DNA of 64,000 nucleotides, taken from NCBI GenBank assembly GCA_002350525.1, contig DEFA01000022.1, positions 71,684 to 135,683 on the forward strand, given 5' to 3'. The DNA comes from Lachnospiraceae bacterium UBA2864. GTDB lineage: Bacteria > Bacillota > Clostridia > Lachnospirales > Lachnospiraceae. The position numbers and the translations under genes were made by a program. Shown in pieces: positions 9,626 to 17,451 of this stretch; position 1 is the first letter of the stretch; each line of letters begins with the position of its first letter. The notes beneath the pieces were generated by a model. It was not told the DNA's origin. It did not search any database and saw only the letters and a program-made list of their open reading frames with translations.

Positions 9626-10513
9626 ATGATTAGCTGTATGAAGGGCGAAGACGATATTATATATTATGACGGTAATTTTACATTCCATAATTATGTATCA
9701 GATGAATGGGATGAAGATTCGGGAATTGATGAAATACGGATCATATATAATCTGAATCAGGATATAGAGTGGAAAAAGAAGAATGATTATACAGAGCACG
9801 AAGAACTGATATCCATGAAACAGGGGGAAATATGTATATTCAGATATAAAAACGAGAGTACTTCTGTAGTTTATAAGGGAGGAACCGGATTGAGATTTAA
9901 GAGTCTTCAAATGTCGACCAGGAAATTTGAAAGGTTCCTTAAAGATAGTTTTTCACAAGAAAAAGCAGTGGAAATCGAAAAAAATATATACTCATGTGTT
10001 CATAAAACTGTAATAACTCCGGAGATGTACAGAATTGTTTTGGAGCTGGACAGTGCTGAAAAATATAACGATTTCAGTTCGGCTTTTCTTGAAGGGAAGA
10101 CGCAGGAACTGATCGGGTATCTGTTACACGGGGTATTTAATAAGGCTTCGTTATCTGAAAAAAAACCTATAAAAATGGATAAAAGAGATATTCGGCTTTT
10201 AGAAGGACTTCGGGAAGATATACAGTTGAGACCTGCGGAAGATTACAGCATTGACGGAATATCTTCCAGGCTCGGGATCAGTAAGAATAAACTCAGTAAA
10301 ATGTTTAATGATATTTACGGCATAACCATTCATAGTTATGTCCTGGACAGGAGACTTGAATATGCATCCATACTCTTTAAGGCAGGATATAAGAATGTAA
10401 CTGAGGTTGCGACCAGATCAGGATATAATAATATGAGTTACTTTGCCAGGGAGTTTGCTAAGAAGTTTGGTACAACGCCAAAGAATTATTCGAAAATGGT
10501 CATGCAAGAGTAA
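9626..10513 (+). CDS. AraC-family transcriptional regulator
   Basis: This 295-residue protein has an unrecognised N-terminal ligand-binding half. Its C-terminal double helix-turn-helix covers about residues 190-292: SIDGISSRLGISKNKLSKMF for the first helix-turn-helix and VTEVATRSGYNNMSYFAREF for the second, followed by FGTTPKNY. It lies 31 bases after the ECF ATPase on the same strand and probably belongs to the same transcript. Metallophore loci commonly carry an AraC regulator that senses the siderophore (PchR, YbtA), so autoregulation of the pathway by its own product is a reasonable inference. The start could be 9626 or the ATG at 9638. Confidence 0.88.
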   Translation: MISCMKGEDDIIYYDGNFTFHNYVSDEWDEDSGIDEIRIIYNLNQDIEWKKKNDYTEHEELISMKQGEICIFRYKNESTSVVYKGGTGLRFKSLQMSTRKFERFLKDSFSQEKAVEIEKNIYSCVHKTVITPEMYRIVLELDSAEKYNDFSSAFLEGKTQELIGYLLHGVFNKASLSEKKPIKMDKRDIRLLEGLREDIQLRPAEDYSIDGISSRLGISKNKLSKMFNDIYGITIHSYVLDRRLEYASILFKAGYKNVTEVATRSGYNNMSYFAREFAKKFGTTPKNYSKMVMQE

Positions 10514-10560
10514 ACGTGCACAAGAATTACTGTGAAATGTGCACAATGGACAAATATTGT

Positions 10561-10588
10561 TTGATAAAAGCCCGTATGATATTATAAA
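10561..10588 (+). promoter_or_regulatory. candidate promoter of the lemA gene
   Basis: TTGATA at 10561-10566 and TATAAA at 10583-10588 are separated by 16 bases. They lie in the gap after the AraC gene and ahead of a good AGGGAGG site and the lemA ATG. Confidence 0.5.
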
Positions 10589-10635
10589 TTTGTGGAGCTC
10601 GGTGGTATTTGTATGATTTTAGGGAGGGTGCTGCT

Positions 10636-11205
10636 ATGAGTACGGGTACAATTGTATTGATTGTAATAGGTGTAATTGTTTTGTTGATAATAGGTTGGTT
10701 CGTATCAACTTCCAACAACATCAATCGTGTTAAGATAAAGATCGAAGAGTCTCTGTCGGGTGTAGAGATACAGTTGAGGCAGAGGTATGACGTTCTCATG
10801 CAGGGAAAGAAGGTTACTGAACAGTATGCACAGCATGAACAGAAGGTTTTTGAAAATCTGAGAAGACTTAATCAGATTCCGGATCATGCAACCGTCGATC
10901 AGCTTAATCATGCATCTATGGCGCAGGAAGAAGCTGTAAAAGGACTCTTTGCACTCGGTGAAGCTTATCCGGAACTTAGAAGTGCGGAGCTGTTTAATAA
11001 TCTTATAAATCAGCTTTCGGATCAGTCAAGACAGTATTCGGCATCAAGACGTGCCGTAAACGGTAATATAACAAAGCTTAACAATTATATAGTTTCATTT
11101 CCGTCATCTATAGTTGCAGGTATGAAGGCTGTTACTAAGATGGATTATATTCATGAGGAGAACCTTGAACAGCTTAAGAATATCGATATGAATATGAATC
11201 TGTAA
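10636..11205 (+). CDS. lemA: LemA family protein
   Basis: This 189-residue protein starts with a single N-terminal membrane helix (about residues 4-24) followed by SNNINRVKIKIEESLSGVEI, QLRQRYD and a long helical region, the normal LemA layout. LemA proteins are membrane-anchored helical-bundle proteins of uncertain function. The ATG at 10636 is selected because AGGGAGGGTG lies 6-15 bases upstream; an earlier in-frame TTG at 10609 would precede that site. The gene is followed at once by a DUF3137 gene, a common LemA partnership in Firmicutes, so the two products probably act together at the membrane. Confidence 0.93.
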   Translation: MSTGTIVLIVIGVIVLLIIGWFVSTSNNINRVKIKIEESLSGVEIQLRQRYDVLMQGKKVTEQYAQHEQKVFENLRRLNQIPDHATVDQLNHASMAQEEAVKGLFALGEAYPELRSAELFNNLINQLSDQSRQYSASRRAVNGNITKLNNYIVSFPSSIVAGMKAVTKMDYIHEENLEQLKNIDMNMNL

Positions 11206-11217
11206 GGTATGTGGCCT

Positions 11218-12423
11218 ATGGGAAATTTGAGATATAACCTGCAGAACGGTTTCGTTGATATGGCTCAAAAGGGCCGGGTACTTCAGGAATTCGAACATTT
11301 TAAGGCTATTGCGCCTAAACGCTTTCTCGGAAAGCTGTTCAGGAAAGGAATAGTTGGAGCTTCAAATAAGATAAATGATCTAAGCGGTGGAGCTATACAG
11401 CGTGCTTACGAAGCGGATGCGGATCCGAATCTGATAGATGAGAACGGTGTTCAACATATGAGCCAAAAGCAGATCAGTAAGGCAAAGACAATTGCACTCG
11501 TCTGTGTAATTGTTCTTATGCCGGTTATACTTCTGCTTGCTCCGCTTTTTATGCCGCTTATCATGTTCGGAATTCTGGCTATGGTCGCATTTTATTTCTT
11601 AAGCCGGTCGCCGGAGTATAAGAATTATAATTATCAGCAGATGATAGCACAGCCGGCACTTCAGATACTTGATAATCAGCTGTTTATGACATTTCAGCCA
11701 TCAAGTCTTGATCTGACAGATGAACAGGTGTCATACGATCAGGCACTGGTAGAAGCTCATCTGGTAAGACCTTTCGGAAAGAGATGTGAGACGTATATCC
11801 ATTCAAGCTGTACATATGACTGGATGAATCATGCAAATCCAGATGCATTTGAATTCATGGGTTACCATATGTATTACACATATACAGATTCGGATGGTAA
11901 TTCACGTACAGAGACATATTTCGACGGAACAATCTATAAGTTCCGAATGGGATATTCAATCGGCGGTGAAATCAATATCATGAGCACAGAAACTAAAAAA
12001 GGAATTCTGGGCGGTGAACATGAGAAGAATAAGTTCAAAAAGATAAAGAATAAAGAGGTAGCGGTTATCGATACGGAAAATCATGAATTTGCCGAGAATT
12101 TCGATACGATAGCAACCTACGATCAGGAAGCGTATATGTTCCTTACACCGGTAATGATAGAAACATTGCTGGAACTTCGAAAGAGATTCTTCTTCTGCAT
12201 ATGTATGAAGGGGGATGTTATGACGGTTACCATAGAGAGGATCGGATATGGCAGTTCTCAGAAGGATGTTTTTTCATCGCGTAAGCCGACATTTGCTCCG
12301 GATAGTGCGGAGGATGAGCTGAACAGCATGCTTAGCGGATACAGTAATGCGATACGATCAATACTGGAGATTCATGACAAACTTCTTCCGGGAAGGGTGT
12401 CATCACCATTATCACCATCATAA
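11218..12423 (+). CDS. DUF3137 domain membrane protein, LemA partner
   Basis: This protein of about 401 residues has two closely spaced hydrophobic segments at about residues 85-130 (IALVCVIVLMPVILLLAPLF and the following FGILAMVAFYFL), flanked by soluble regions. The layout and the position directly after lemA fit the DUF3137 family; the molecular function is unknown. The ATG at 11218 is preferred over 11209, because the GTAAGG element at 11202-11207 sits 10 bases before the former and touches the latter. An alternative is co-translation from lemA through reinitiation. Confidence 0.8.
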   Translation: MGNLRYNLQNGFVDMAQKGRVLQEFEHFKAIAPKRFLGKLFRKGIVGASNKINDLSGGAIQRAYEADADPNLIDENGVQHMSQKQISKAKTIALVCVIVLMPVILLLAPLFMPLIMFGILAMVAFYFLSRSPEYKNYNYQQMIAQPALQILDNQLFMTFQPSSLDLTDEQVSYDQALVEAHLVRPFGKRCETYIHSSCTYDWMNHANPDAFEFMGYHMYYTYTDSDGNSRTETYFDGTIYKFRMGYSIGGEINIMSTETKKGILGGEHEKNKFKKIKNKEVAVIDTENHEFAENFDTIATYDQEAYMFLTPVMIETLLELRKRFFFCICMKGDVMTVTIERIGYGSSQKDVFSSRKPTFAPDSAEDELNSMLSGYSNAIRSILEIHDKLLPGRVSSPLSPS

Positions 12424-12451
12424 CCTATGAAAACGGCATAGTGATATGTAT

Positions 12452-12479
12452 CCTCTTTACCGGATAAACCGGTAAGGGG
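12452..12479 (+). terminator. hairpin after the DUF3137 gene, possible terminator
   Basis: CCTCTTTACCGG at 12452-12463 pairs with CCGGTAAGGGG at 12469-12479, with some G-T pairs, over a 5-base loop. A T-run begins only about 20 bases later, so termination is possible but not canonical. Confidence 0.4.
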
Positions 12480-12547
12480 CGTACTTATCAATATGTCGTT
12501 TTTTTGTCAGCTAAAATACATATTTCCTTGTCAGCTAAAAATACAAA

Positions 12548-12585
12548 TTGACAATTTAGCTAAAAGTATATAAAATTTACCTAAA
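12548..12585 (+). promoter_or_regulatory. promoter of the GH113 gene with two LacI-type palindromes
   Basis: TTGACA at 12548-12553 and TAAAAT at 12571-12576 are exactly 17 bases apart. TTTAGCTAAA (12555-12564) lies in the spacer and TTTACCTAAA (12576-12585) follows the -10 box. Two CAGCTAAAA half-copies occur further upstream, near 12509-12540. The positions fit repression by the LacI protein encoded downstream (inference). Confidence 0.7.
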
Positions 12586-12610
12586 TTATAATTCGGGGGG
12601 TGGATTTTAT

Positions 12611-13585
12611 ATGAATAATCGACTTTTTTGTAAAGGTTATACCTGGGGTTTTTTCAGCCGGGCCGGTGAGATGCAGACAGAGGAAGCGGAGAGATCCATG
12701 AGAAGGCTTGCATCAAATGGATTGGACTGGATATGTATTACGGTAAATGCATGGCAGGAGTATTTTTACAGCACAACCGTTTTTTCACATTATACTTATA
12801 CACAGACCGATGATGACATAAAGGCTGCGGTAAAGCTTGCCAAGTCACTTGGACTTAAGGTATGCCTGAAACCTATGATCAACTGTCTCGACGGATCCTG
12901 GAGAGCAAAGATTGATTTTCCGGTTGATAAGAAATGCAGCTCTTACTGGGAAAAGTGGTTTGAATCCTATAATACCTTTATGCTTTACTATGCACGAATG
13001 GCTGAGCAGCTTGGAGTTGAAATGCTCTGCACCGGCTGTGAGATGGAAGGTATGGATAAACAGGCCGATTACTGCAGGGATATGATAGGCAAAGTAAGAC
13101 AGGTTTACAGCGGAATCCTTATGCATAATATAAATCACGGTGATGAATTAAACTCCAAGTGGCTTGATGCCGTGGATGTTATTGGAATAAGCGCTTACTA
13201 TCCGGTTACCGATGAGAAGAGTAACGGTATAGACAGAATGCGTGAAGGTTGGCGTGAGGTTGTGAAGATACTTGAAGCCTGTCATAATAAATACGATAGA
13301 CCTGTTATGTTTGCCGAGGTAGGAGTAAGAAATGAGCGGGGATGCACCATGTATCCATGGGATTTTCAGGACAGACCCGATATGCCGATAGATGAGGACG
13401 AACAGGCAGCATTTTACGAAACGGCTATGGAAGCTACGTGGAATATTCCGTGGTTTGCAGGTTACTTCTGGTGGGATTGGAAAGTTATAATTCCGAATGA
13501 AGCTGATATGAAGAATGACAGAGATTTTACAGTCTATGGAAAGAAGGCAGAAAAGACACTTAAGGAGTGGTATGTAAATCGTTAA
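12611..13585 (+). CDS. glycoside hydrolase, GH113-like beta-mannanase
   Basis: This 324-residue enzyme has no signal peptide, so it is probably cytoplasmic. The (beta/alpha)8-barrel style, with GYTWGFFSRAGEM at the start, a TGCEMEGM motif (likely acid/base Glu) and VMFAEVGVRNERG (likely nucleophile Glu) near the end, resembles GH113 endo-beta-1,4-mannanases. YFWWDWK lines the end of the barrel. It would cut imported mannan or glucomannan oligosaccharides. A GGGGGG-type ribosome site lies at 12595-12601. The neighbours, a LacI repressor and a GH130 phosphorylase, support a mannan-utilisation role. Related clan GH-A families cannot be excluded without a profile search. Confidence 0.8.
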   Translation: MNNRLFCKGYTWGFFSRAGEMQTEEAERSMRRLASNGLDWICITVNAWQEYFYSTTVFSHYTYTQTDDDIKAAVKLAKSLGLKVCLKPMINCLDGSWRAKIDFPVDKKCSSYWEKWFESYNTFMLYYARMAEQLGVEMLCTGCEMEGMDKQADYCRDMIGKVRQVYSGILMHNINHGDELNSKWLDAVDVIGISAYYPVTDEKSNGIDRMREGWREVVKILEACHNKYDRPVMFAEVGVRNERGCTMYPWDFQDRPDMPIDEDEQAAFYETAMEATWNIPWFAGYFWWDWKVIIPNEADMKNDRDFTVYGKKAEKTLKEWYVNR

Positions 13586-13598
13586 ATGTCTGCTGTAA

Positions 13599-13633
13599 AT
13601 TAGTTAAAAAATGTGTTATTATTTCGTTATATT
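13599..13633 (+). promoter_or_regulatory. lacI-type gene promoter region with operator
   Basis: ATTAGTTAAA at 13599-13608 matches the TTTA-NN-TAAA pattern seen in front of the GH113 and GH130 genes. A TATATT box lies at 13628-13633. Autoregulation of the LacI gene is inferred. Confidence 0.5.
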
Positions 13634-13659
13634 AATCACATTTTTTAAAGGGGGAGAAG

Positions 13660-14694
13660 ATGGCACAGATAAAAAAGGTAACAATGAAAGATATTGCCCA
13701 GGAGCTGGATATAAGCATTGTTACCGTATCAAAAGCTCTCGCAGGTAAAGAAGGGGTCGGAGACAGACTGCGTGAGGTCATTATAGATAAGGCCAAGGAA
13801 CTGGGGTATATATTTAAGAAGAACGAAGATGGGGAGAATGTTAACCGAAACGTCGGAATACTTATAGCTCAGAGATTTGTGGGTGATGATTCCTTCTATC
13901 TGAGCGTATATCAGAAGATGCTTGTCGAGATGACAAAGCGCGGTATAGTCGGAATCCTTGAAGTGATCATAGAAAACGACGAGAAGAATAAAGTGCTTCC
14001 GACACTTCTTTCAATCAACAAGGTAGATCATATAATCGTTCTCGGAGAAGTGAGCAGGGATTATCTTCAGGCTCTGGAGGCTACGGGCAAGAATATAGTA
14101 TTCTTCGATTTTGAGAATGAAGATTTCGAGTTTGATTCGGTTGTCGGAGATAACATCAACGGTGGATATCTGATGACGAGACATCTTATGAAGCAGGGGT
14201 ATACGGATATAACCTTTGTCGGTAATTATAGGTGCACCAGAAGTATTCTGGACAGATATCTCGGATACAGAAAATATATGCTGATGAAAGGCATAGATAT
14301 CCGTGAAGAAGATCATATCGATGACAGAGATGATGAAGGAAATGATCTGGAACTGGTGCTTCCGGACAAGATGCCGGATGCGTTCTTCTGCAACTGTGAT
14401 GTGGCTGCATACAGACTTATCGAAAAGCTGAATAAGGCAGGATATAAGGTTCCCGAGGATGTTGCGGTGGCAGGCTATGACGATTATGCAAGTAATAAGA
14501 TTGAAGGAGTCGAGCTTACTACCTACAGAGTAAACATAGAAGAAATGATCTACTATGCTCTGAATATCCTTGAGCAGAAATTTCAGAATCCGGATTACAG
14601 ATACGGTACGGTTATTTCTTACGGAAGAGTTATAGCAAGGGAATCAACAAAACCGCCCGCAGCAGGAAAAGCTAATAACAGTAAAAACGGATAG
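13660..14694 (+). CDS. LacI-family transcriptional repressor of the mannan locus
   Basis: This 344-residue regulator has an N-terminal LacI helix-turn-helix (VTMKDIAQELDISIVTVSKA, residues 7-26), a hinge near residue 50 and a periplasmic-binding-type sugar domain up to about residue 330. The C-terminal core shows PDAFFCNCDVAAYRLI and VAVAGYDDYASNKIEGVELT. It lies between the GH113 and GH130 genes. Repeated palindromes of the form TTTA-NN-TAAA in three flanking promoters are the natural operator candidates. The inducer is probably a manno- or gluco-manno-oligosaccharide (inferred from context). The start follows GGGGGAGAAG. A strong terminator follows the gene. Confidence 0.93.
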   Translation: MAQIKKVTMKDIAQELDISIVTVSKALAGKEGVGDRLREVIIDKAKELGYIFKKNEDGENVNRNVGILIAQRFVGDDSFYLSVYQKMLVEMTKRGIVGILEVIIENDEKNKVLPTLLSINKVDHIIVLGEVSRDYLQALEATGKNIVFFDFENEDFEFDSVVGDNINGGYLMTRHLMKQGYTDITFVGNYRCTRSILDRYLGYRKYMLMKGIDIREEDHIDDRDDEGNDLELVLPDKMPDAFFCNCDVAAYRLIEKLNKAGYKVPEDVAVAGYDDYASNKIEGVELTTYRVNIEEMIYYALNILEQKFQNPDYRYGTVISYGRVIARESTKPPAAGKANNSKNG

Positions 14695-14726
14695 AGCAGA
14701 TAATAACAATTATATAATAAAAGCCG

Positions 14727-14760
14727 AGTGCATAAGTTTATACTTATGCACTATTTTTTT
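14727..14760 (+). terminator. intrinsic terminator after the LacI gene
   Basis: AGTGCATAAGT (14727-14737) pairs perfectly with ACTTATGCACT (14742-14752) over a 4-base loop and is followed by ATTTTTTT. Confidence 0.92.
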
Positions 14761-14850
14761 GCCTAAATTTATATTAATTTAAGTGAATAATGCTTGTAAT
14801 TTAAGTAAATATGTGTTAACTTTTACTTAATAAAAAATAAATTACTTAAA
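14758..14850 (+). promoter_or_regulatory. GH130 promoter with an array of LacI-type palindromes
   Basis: TTGTAA (14794-14799) and TAACTT (14817-14822) are 17 bases apart. Copies of the TTTA-NN-TAAA pattern lie at 14758-14767 (TTTGCCTAAA), 14778-14787 (TTTAAGTGAA), 14800-14809 (TTTAAGTAAA, in the spacer), 14822-14831 (TTTACTTAAT) and 14841-14850 (ATTACTTAAA). Confidence 0.65.
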
Positions 14851-14866
14851 GAAGGGAAATGTACTT

Positions 14867-15892
14867 ATGTCGGAAATAAAAATACTTAATTCACCAGCAG
14901 TGCCGAATATTCCTTGGCAGGATCCTCCGGAAAAAATAACGGGAGCTCCGGTGTGGAGATACAGCGAGAACCCTATTATCGACCGCAATCCGGTGGAAAA
15001 TGTGGCGAGAATCTTTAACAGTGCGGTAATGCCTTATGAGGATGGATTTATCGGCGTATTCAGAGGAGAGCAGACAAACGGGATCCCGTACGTTTATCTC
15101 GGAAGAAGTAAGGATGCGATCCACTGGGATATAGAATCCGAAAAGATAAATTTTGTCAATGAAGCAGGTGAAGATTTCATGCCTGTATATGCATACGATC
15201 CGAGACTCGTAAAGGTTGAAGATACTTACTATATCATCTGGTGCGGAGATTTTTACGGAGCCGCAATAGGTATAGCGAAGACAAAGGATTTTAAGACATT
15301 TACCAGGATAGAAAATCCTTTTATCCCGTTTAACAGAAATGCGGTGCTCTTTCCAAGAAAGATTAACGGGAATTTCGTGATGCTCAGCCGTCCTTCAGAT
15401 AGCGGACATACACCTTTCGGAGATATATTCCTCTCTGAAAGCCCGGACATGGTCTATTGGGGGAAACACAGACATGTTATGGGAAGAAGCAATGAATGGT
15501 GGGAGTCGGTAAAAATCGGCGGAGGTGCCGCACCGATAGAAACCACGGAAGGATGGCTTCTGTTCTATCACGGTGTAAGCGGAACCTGTAACGGTTTTGT
15601 TTATTCCATAGGCGGAGCAATCCTGGATATAGATAATCCGTCGATTGTTAAGTACAGATGTGAGAATTTCCTTCTTACACCTGAAGAGTGGTACGAGGAA
15701 AGAGGATTTGTTCCGAATGTAACTTTCCCGTGTGCAACCATTCATGATCCGGAAACCGGAAAGATCGCACTTTATTACGGATGTGCAGACAGCTATGTGG
15801 GACTTGCATTTACTGAGCTCGACAGAATTGTTTCTTATATCAAGGAGCACAGCGTAGTAAGGGAATCAGACAGCAAGATAGGTATCAGATAA
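14867..15892 (+). CDS. glycoside phosphorylase GH130 (beta-mannoside/mannosyl-glucose phosphorylase type)
   Basis: This 341-residue cytoplasmic enzyme has the five-bladed beta-propeller of GH130. It would split beta-1,4-mannosides with inorganic phosphate, giving alpha-mannose 1-phosphate. Visible markers are PVWRYSENPIIDRNP at the start, ARIFNSAVMPYEDGFIGVFRGE, MPVYAYDPRLV with the catalytic-region Asp, and a later FYHGVSG stretch. The size is normal. The ATG follows AAGAAGGGAAATGTACTT. It probably acts on products of the GH113 mannanase. The exact subfamily (oligosaccharide versus disaccharide phosphorylase) cannot be decided by eye. The gene is preceded by an array of likely LacI operators. 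Confidence 0.9.
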   Translation: MSEIKILNSPAVPNIPWQDPPEKITGAPVWRYSENPIIDRNPVENVARIFNSAVMPYEDGFIGVFRGEQTNGIPYVYLGRSKDAIHWDIESEKINFVNEAGEDFMPVYAYDPRLVKVEDTYYIIWCGDFYGAAIGIAKTKDFKTFTRIENPFIPFNRNAVLFPRKINGNFVMLSRPSDSGHTPFGDIFLSESPDMVYWGKHRHVMGRSNEWWESVKIGGGAAPIETTEGWLLFYHGVSGTCNGFVYSIGGAILDIDNPSIVKYRCENFLLTPEEWYEERGFVPNVTFPCATIHDPETGKIALYYGCADSYVGLAFTELDRIVSYIKEHSVVRESDSKIGIR

Positions 15893-15920
15893 GCTGAATA
15901 TGAAAATCTGGGGGAACAAA

Positions 15921-16485
15921 ATGGACTTTGGCATATATTTCGAAAACAATCTCTTTATGCTGCAGACGGAAAAAACGAGTTATGTTATAGCTCTTTCCGA
16001 CGGCTATCCGGGGAATCTTTATTACGGAAAAAAGATAGACTGCTTTCCTTCGAGGGATAACCTCAGAGAATCTGAGTATTCGTATCTGATGGGAGGTATC
16101 GGAGAGAAATGCAATTTTATGGACGGCTTTCCTTTTGAATACGGTGTGAGCGGTACCGGGGACTTCAGAACAAGCTGCCTTGAAGTGATCAGTGATAAAG
16201 GATTTACCGGCTGTGAACTGAAATACAGATCACACAAAATCTATAAAGGTAAGAAAAAGAAGACCGGTCTTCCGTCAGCCTTCGGAAAAGAAGAAGATAC
16301 GGTGACTCTGGAAATGAAACTTCAGGATGTGGCAGGACTTGTTGAAGTAGATCTTTTCTACAGCATTTTCAAGGGATCGGATGTGATAGTAAGAAGCGCG
16401 GATGTGAGGAACATAAGCGAAAGCCCGGTTCGTCTGGGAAGAGTGCTTTCATCTTCGGTGGAATTCGGTTATGACGATCAGGACA
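15921..16485 (+). pseudogene. truncated alpha-galactosidase, N-terminal fragment only (GH36)
   Basis: About 188 residues resemble the N-terminal beta-sandwich of GH36 alpha-galactosidases: MDFGIYFENNLFMLQTEKTS, a GYPGNLYYGKKI stretch, a GTGDFR motif, then VDLFYSIFKGSDVIVRSADV and SSSVEFGYDDQD. Intact enzymes are about 730 residues long and carry the catalytic barrel after this point, so everything catalytic is missing. Similarity stops at about 16480-16486; the reading frame then runs about 30 unrelated basic residues to a stop at 16574. The start at 15921 follows GGGGGAACAAA; an upstream ATG at 15900 precedes that site. The position after GH130 suggests it once removed galactose side chains from galactomannan. 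Confidence 0.82.
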
Positions 16486-17289
16486 TCGGAAACCGCTACA
16501 CCGCTCGATGCGGATGCTATAGAAGAACCGGAAGATACCATAGAAGAACCGGAAGATCCTGCAGAAAAAACTGATACTGATGGAAACGGGAGTTCAGTAT
16601 TAACAGATGGATGTCCTATTTATACTATTGATTTTACTTACAATAATCGTCAATATGTTCTGGATGGAGACGGTTCTGCGGAGTTATCGGATATTCTCGG
16701 AGCTGTGGGACTTACCGGAAATGTTACAGATGCGGTAAGCAGTGCGCCGGATATGTTCAAGGTTTCAAATGAAAACGGAATATGGACTGTTAAAGCACTC
16801 AGTGCATTTTCAAGTAGTGAAACACTTTCGGTTATAATAGACGGAATAAAATATACTATAAGTGTAACCGATGACGGGAACGGAACGGGAGAGGCTTCAG
16901 TATCATCGGGTAGAGAAGGAACCGAAGTAACGCTTACGTCAACTCCGAACCCCGGATACTTTTTCAAGGAATGGCAGGTGATATCCGGAGGAGTAACGAT
17001 AACATCGGACAAATTCAGTATCGGAACAGAGAATATTGAAATCAAAGCAGTTTTTGAAAAAGAGATAACCGTAGGTAATGACCCGAAAGACGGTGAAGAA
17101 AAGAAGGACATCGAAGAATCTAAGAGCGATAAGAAGAACAGTGTAAAGAATAATGATACTCCTAAGATTAAAGATAGTTCTGTAAAGACAGGAGACAGTG
17201 AACTTATTACATTGTTTATGGTTGTAATGATGATATCGGTTATGGGTGTTTTTGAAATTATGAAGAAAAAACGTGATAGAGAAGAATAA
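16486..17289 (+). pseudogene. 3' remnant of a cell-surface protein with a repeat domain and C-terminal anchor
   Basis: An open frame of about 268 residues without its own start begins just past the GH36 break, in a different frame. It shows an acidic direct repeat (EEPEDTIEEPEDP), a beta-rich segment, and a bacterial-repeat/InlB-like module (GREGTEVTLTSTPNPGYFFKEW to IEIKAVFEKE). A Lys/Asp-rich spacer leads to a wall-anchor-like tail: SSVKTGDSE, a hydrophobic stretch of about 20 residues and MKKKRDREE. KTGD in place of LPxTG is a common variant in this bacterial group (recollection). The amino-terminal part and secretion signal are absent. The best explanation is a deletion or assembly junction that removed the 3' part of the galactosidase and the 5' part of this gene. 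Confidence 0.75.
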
Positions 17290-17340
17290 AATGCAGTTTA
17301 TTTGAAATATGTTGGAAGCGCTAAGTATGCGCCTCGCGCG

Positions 17341-17370
17341 AAGCATGTCGTAAGCGACATGCTTTTTTCT
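17341..17370 (+). terminator. intrinsic terminator
   Basis: AAGCATGTCG (17341-17350) and CGACATGCTT (17355-17364) form a perfect 10-bp stem with a TAAG loop, followed by TTTTCTT. It ends the transcript of the surface-protein remnant. Confidence 0.93.
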
Positions 17371-17398
17371 TGACATAAAGGCAAATACGTGTTAACGT
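17370..17398 (+). promoter_or_regulatory. candidate promoter of the methyltransferase-transglutaminase gene
   Basis: TTGACA at 17370-17375 and TAACGT at 17393-17398 are 17 bases apart, about 50 bases before the ATG. The near-palindrome ACGTGTTAACGT overlaps the -10 region. Confidence 0.6.
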
Positions 17399-17451
17399 AT
17401 GAACAGATGAACATATATACATAAAGAATTCAAAATGTCAGGAGATTAATT

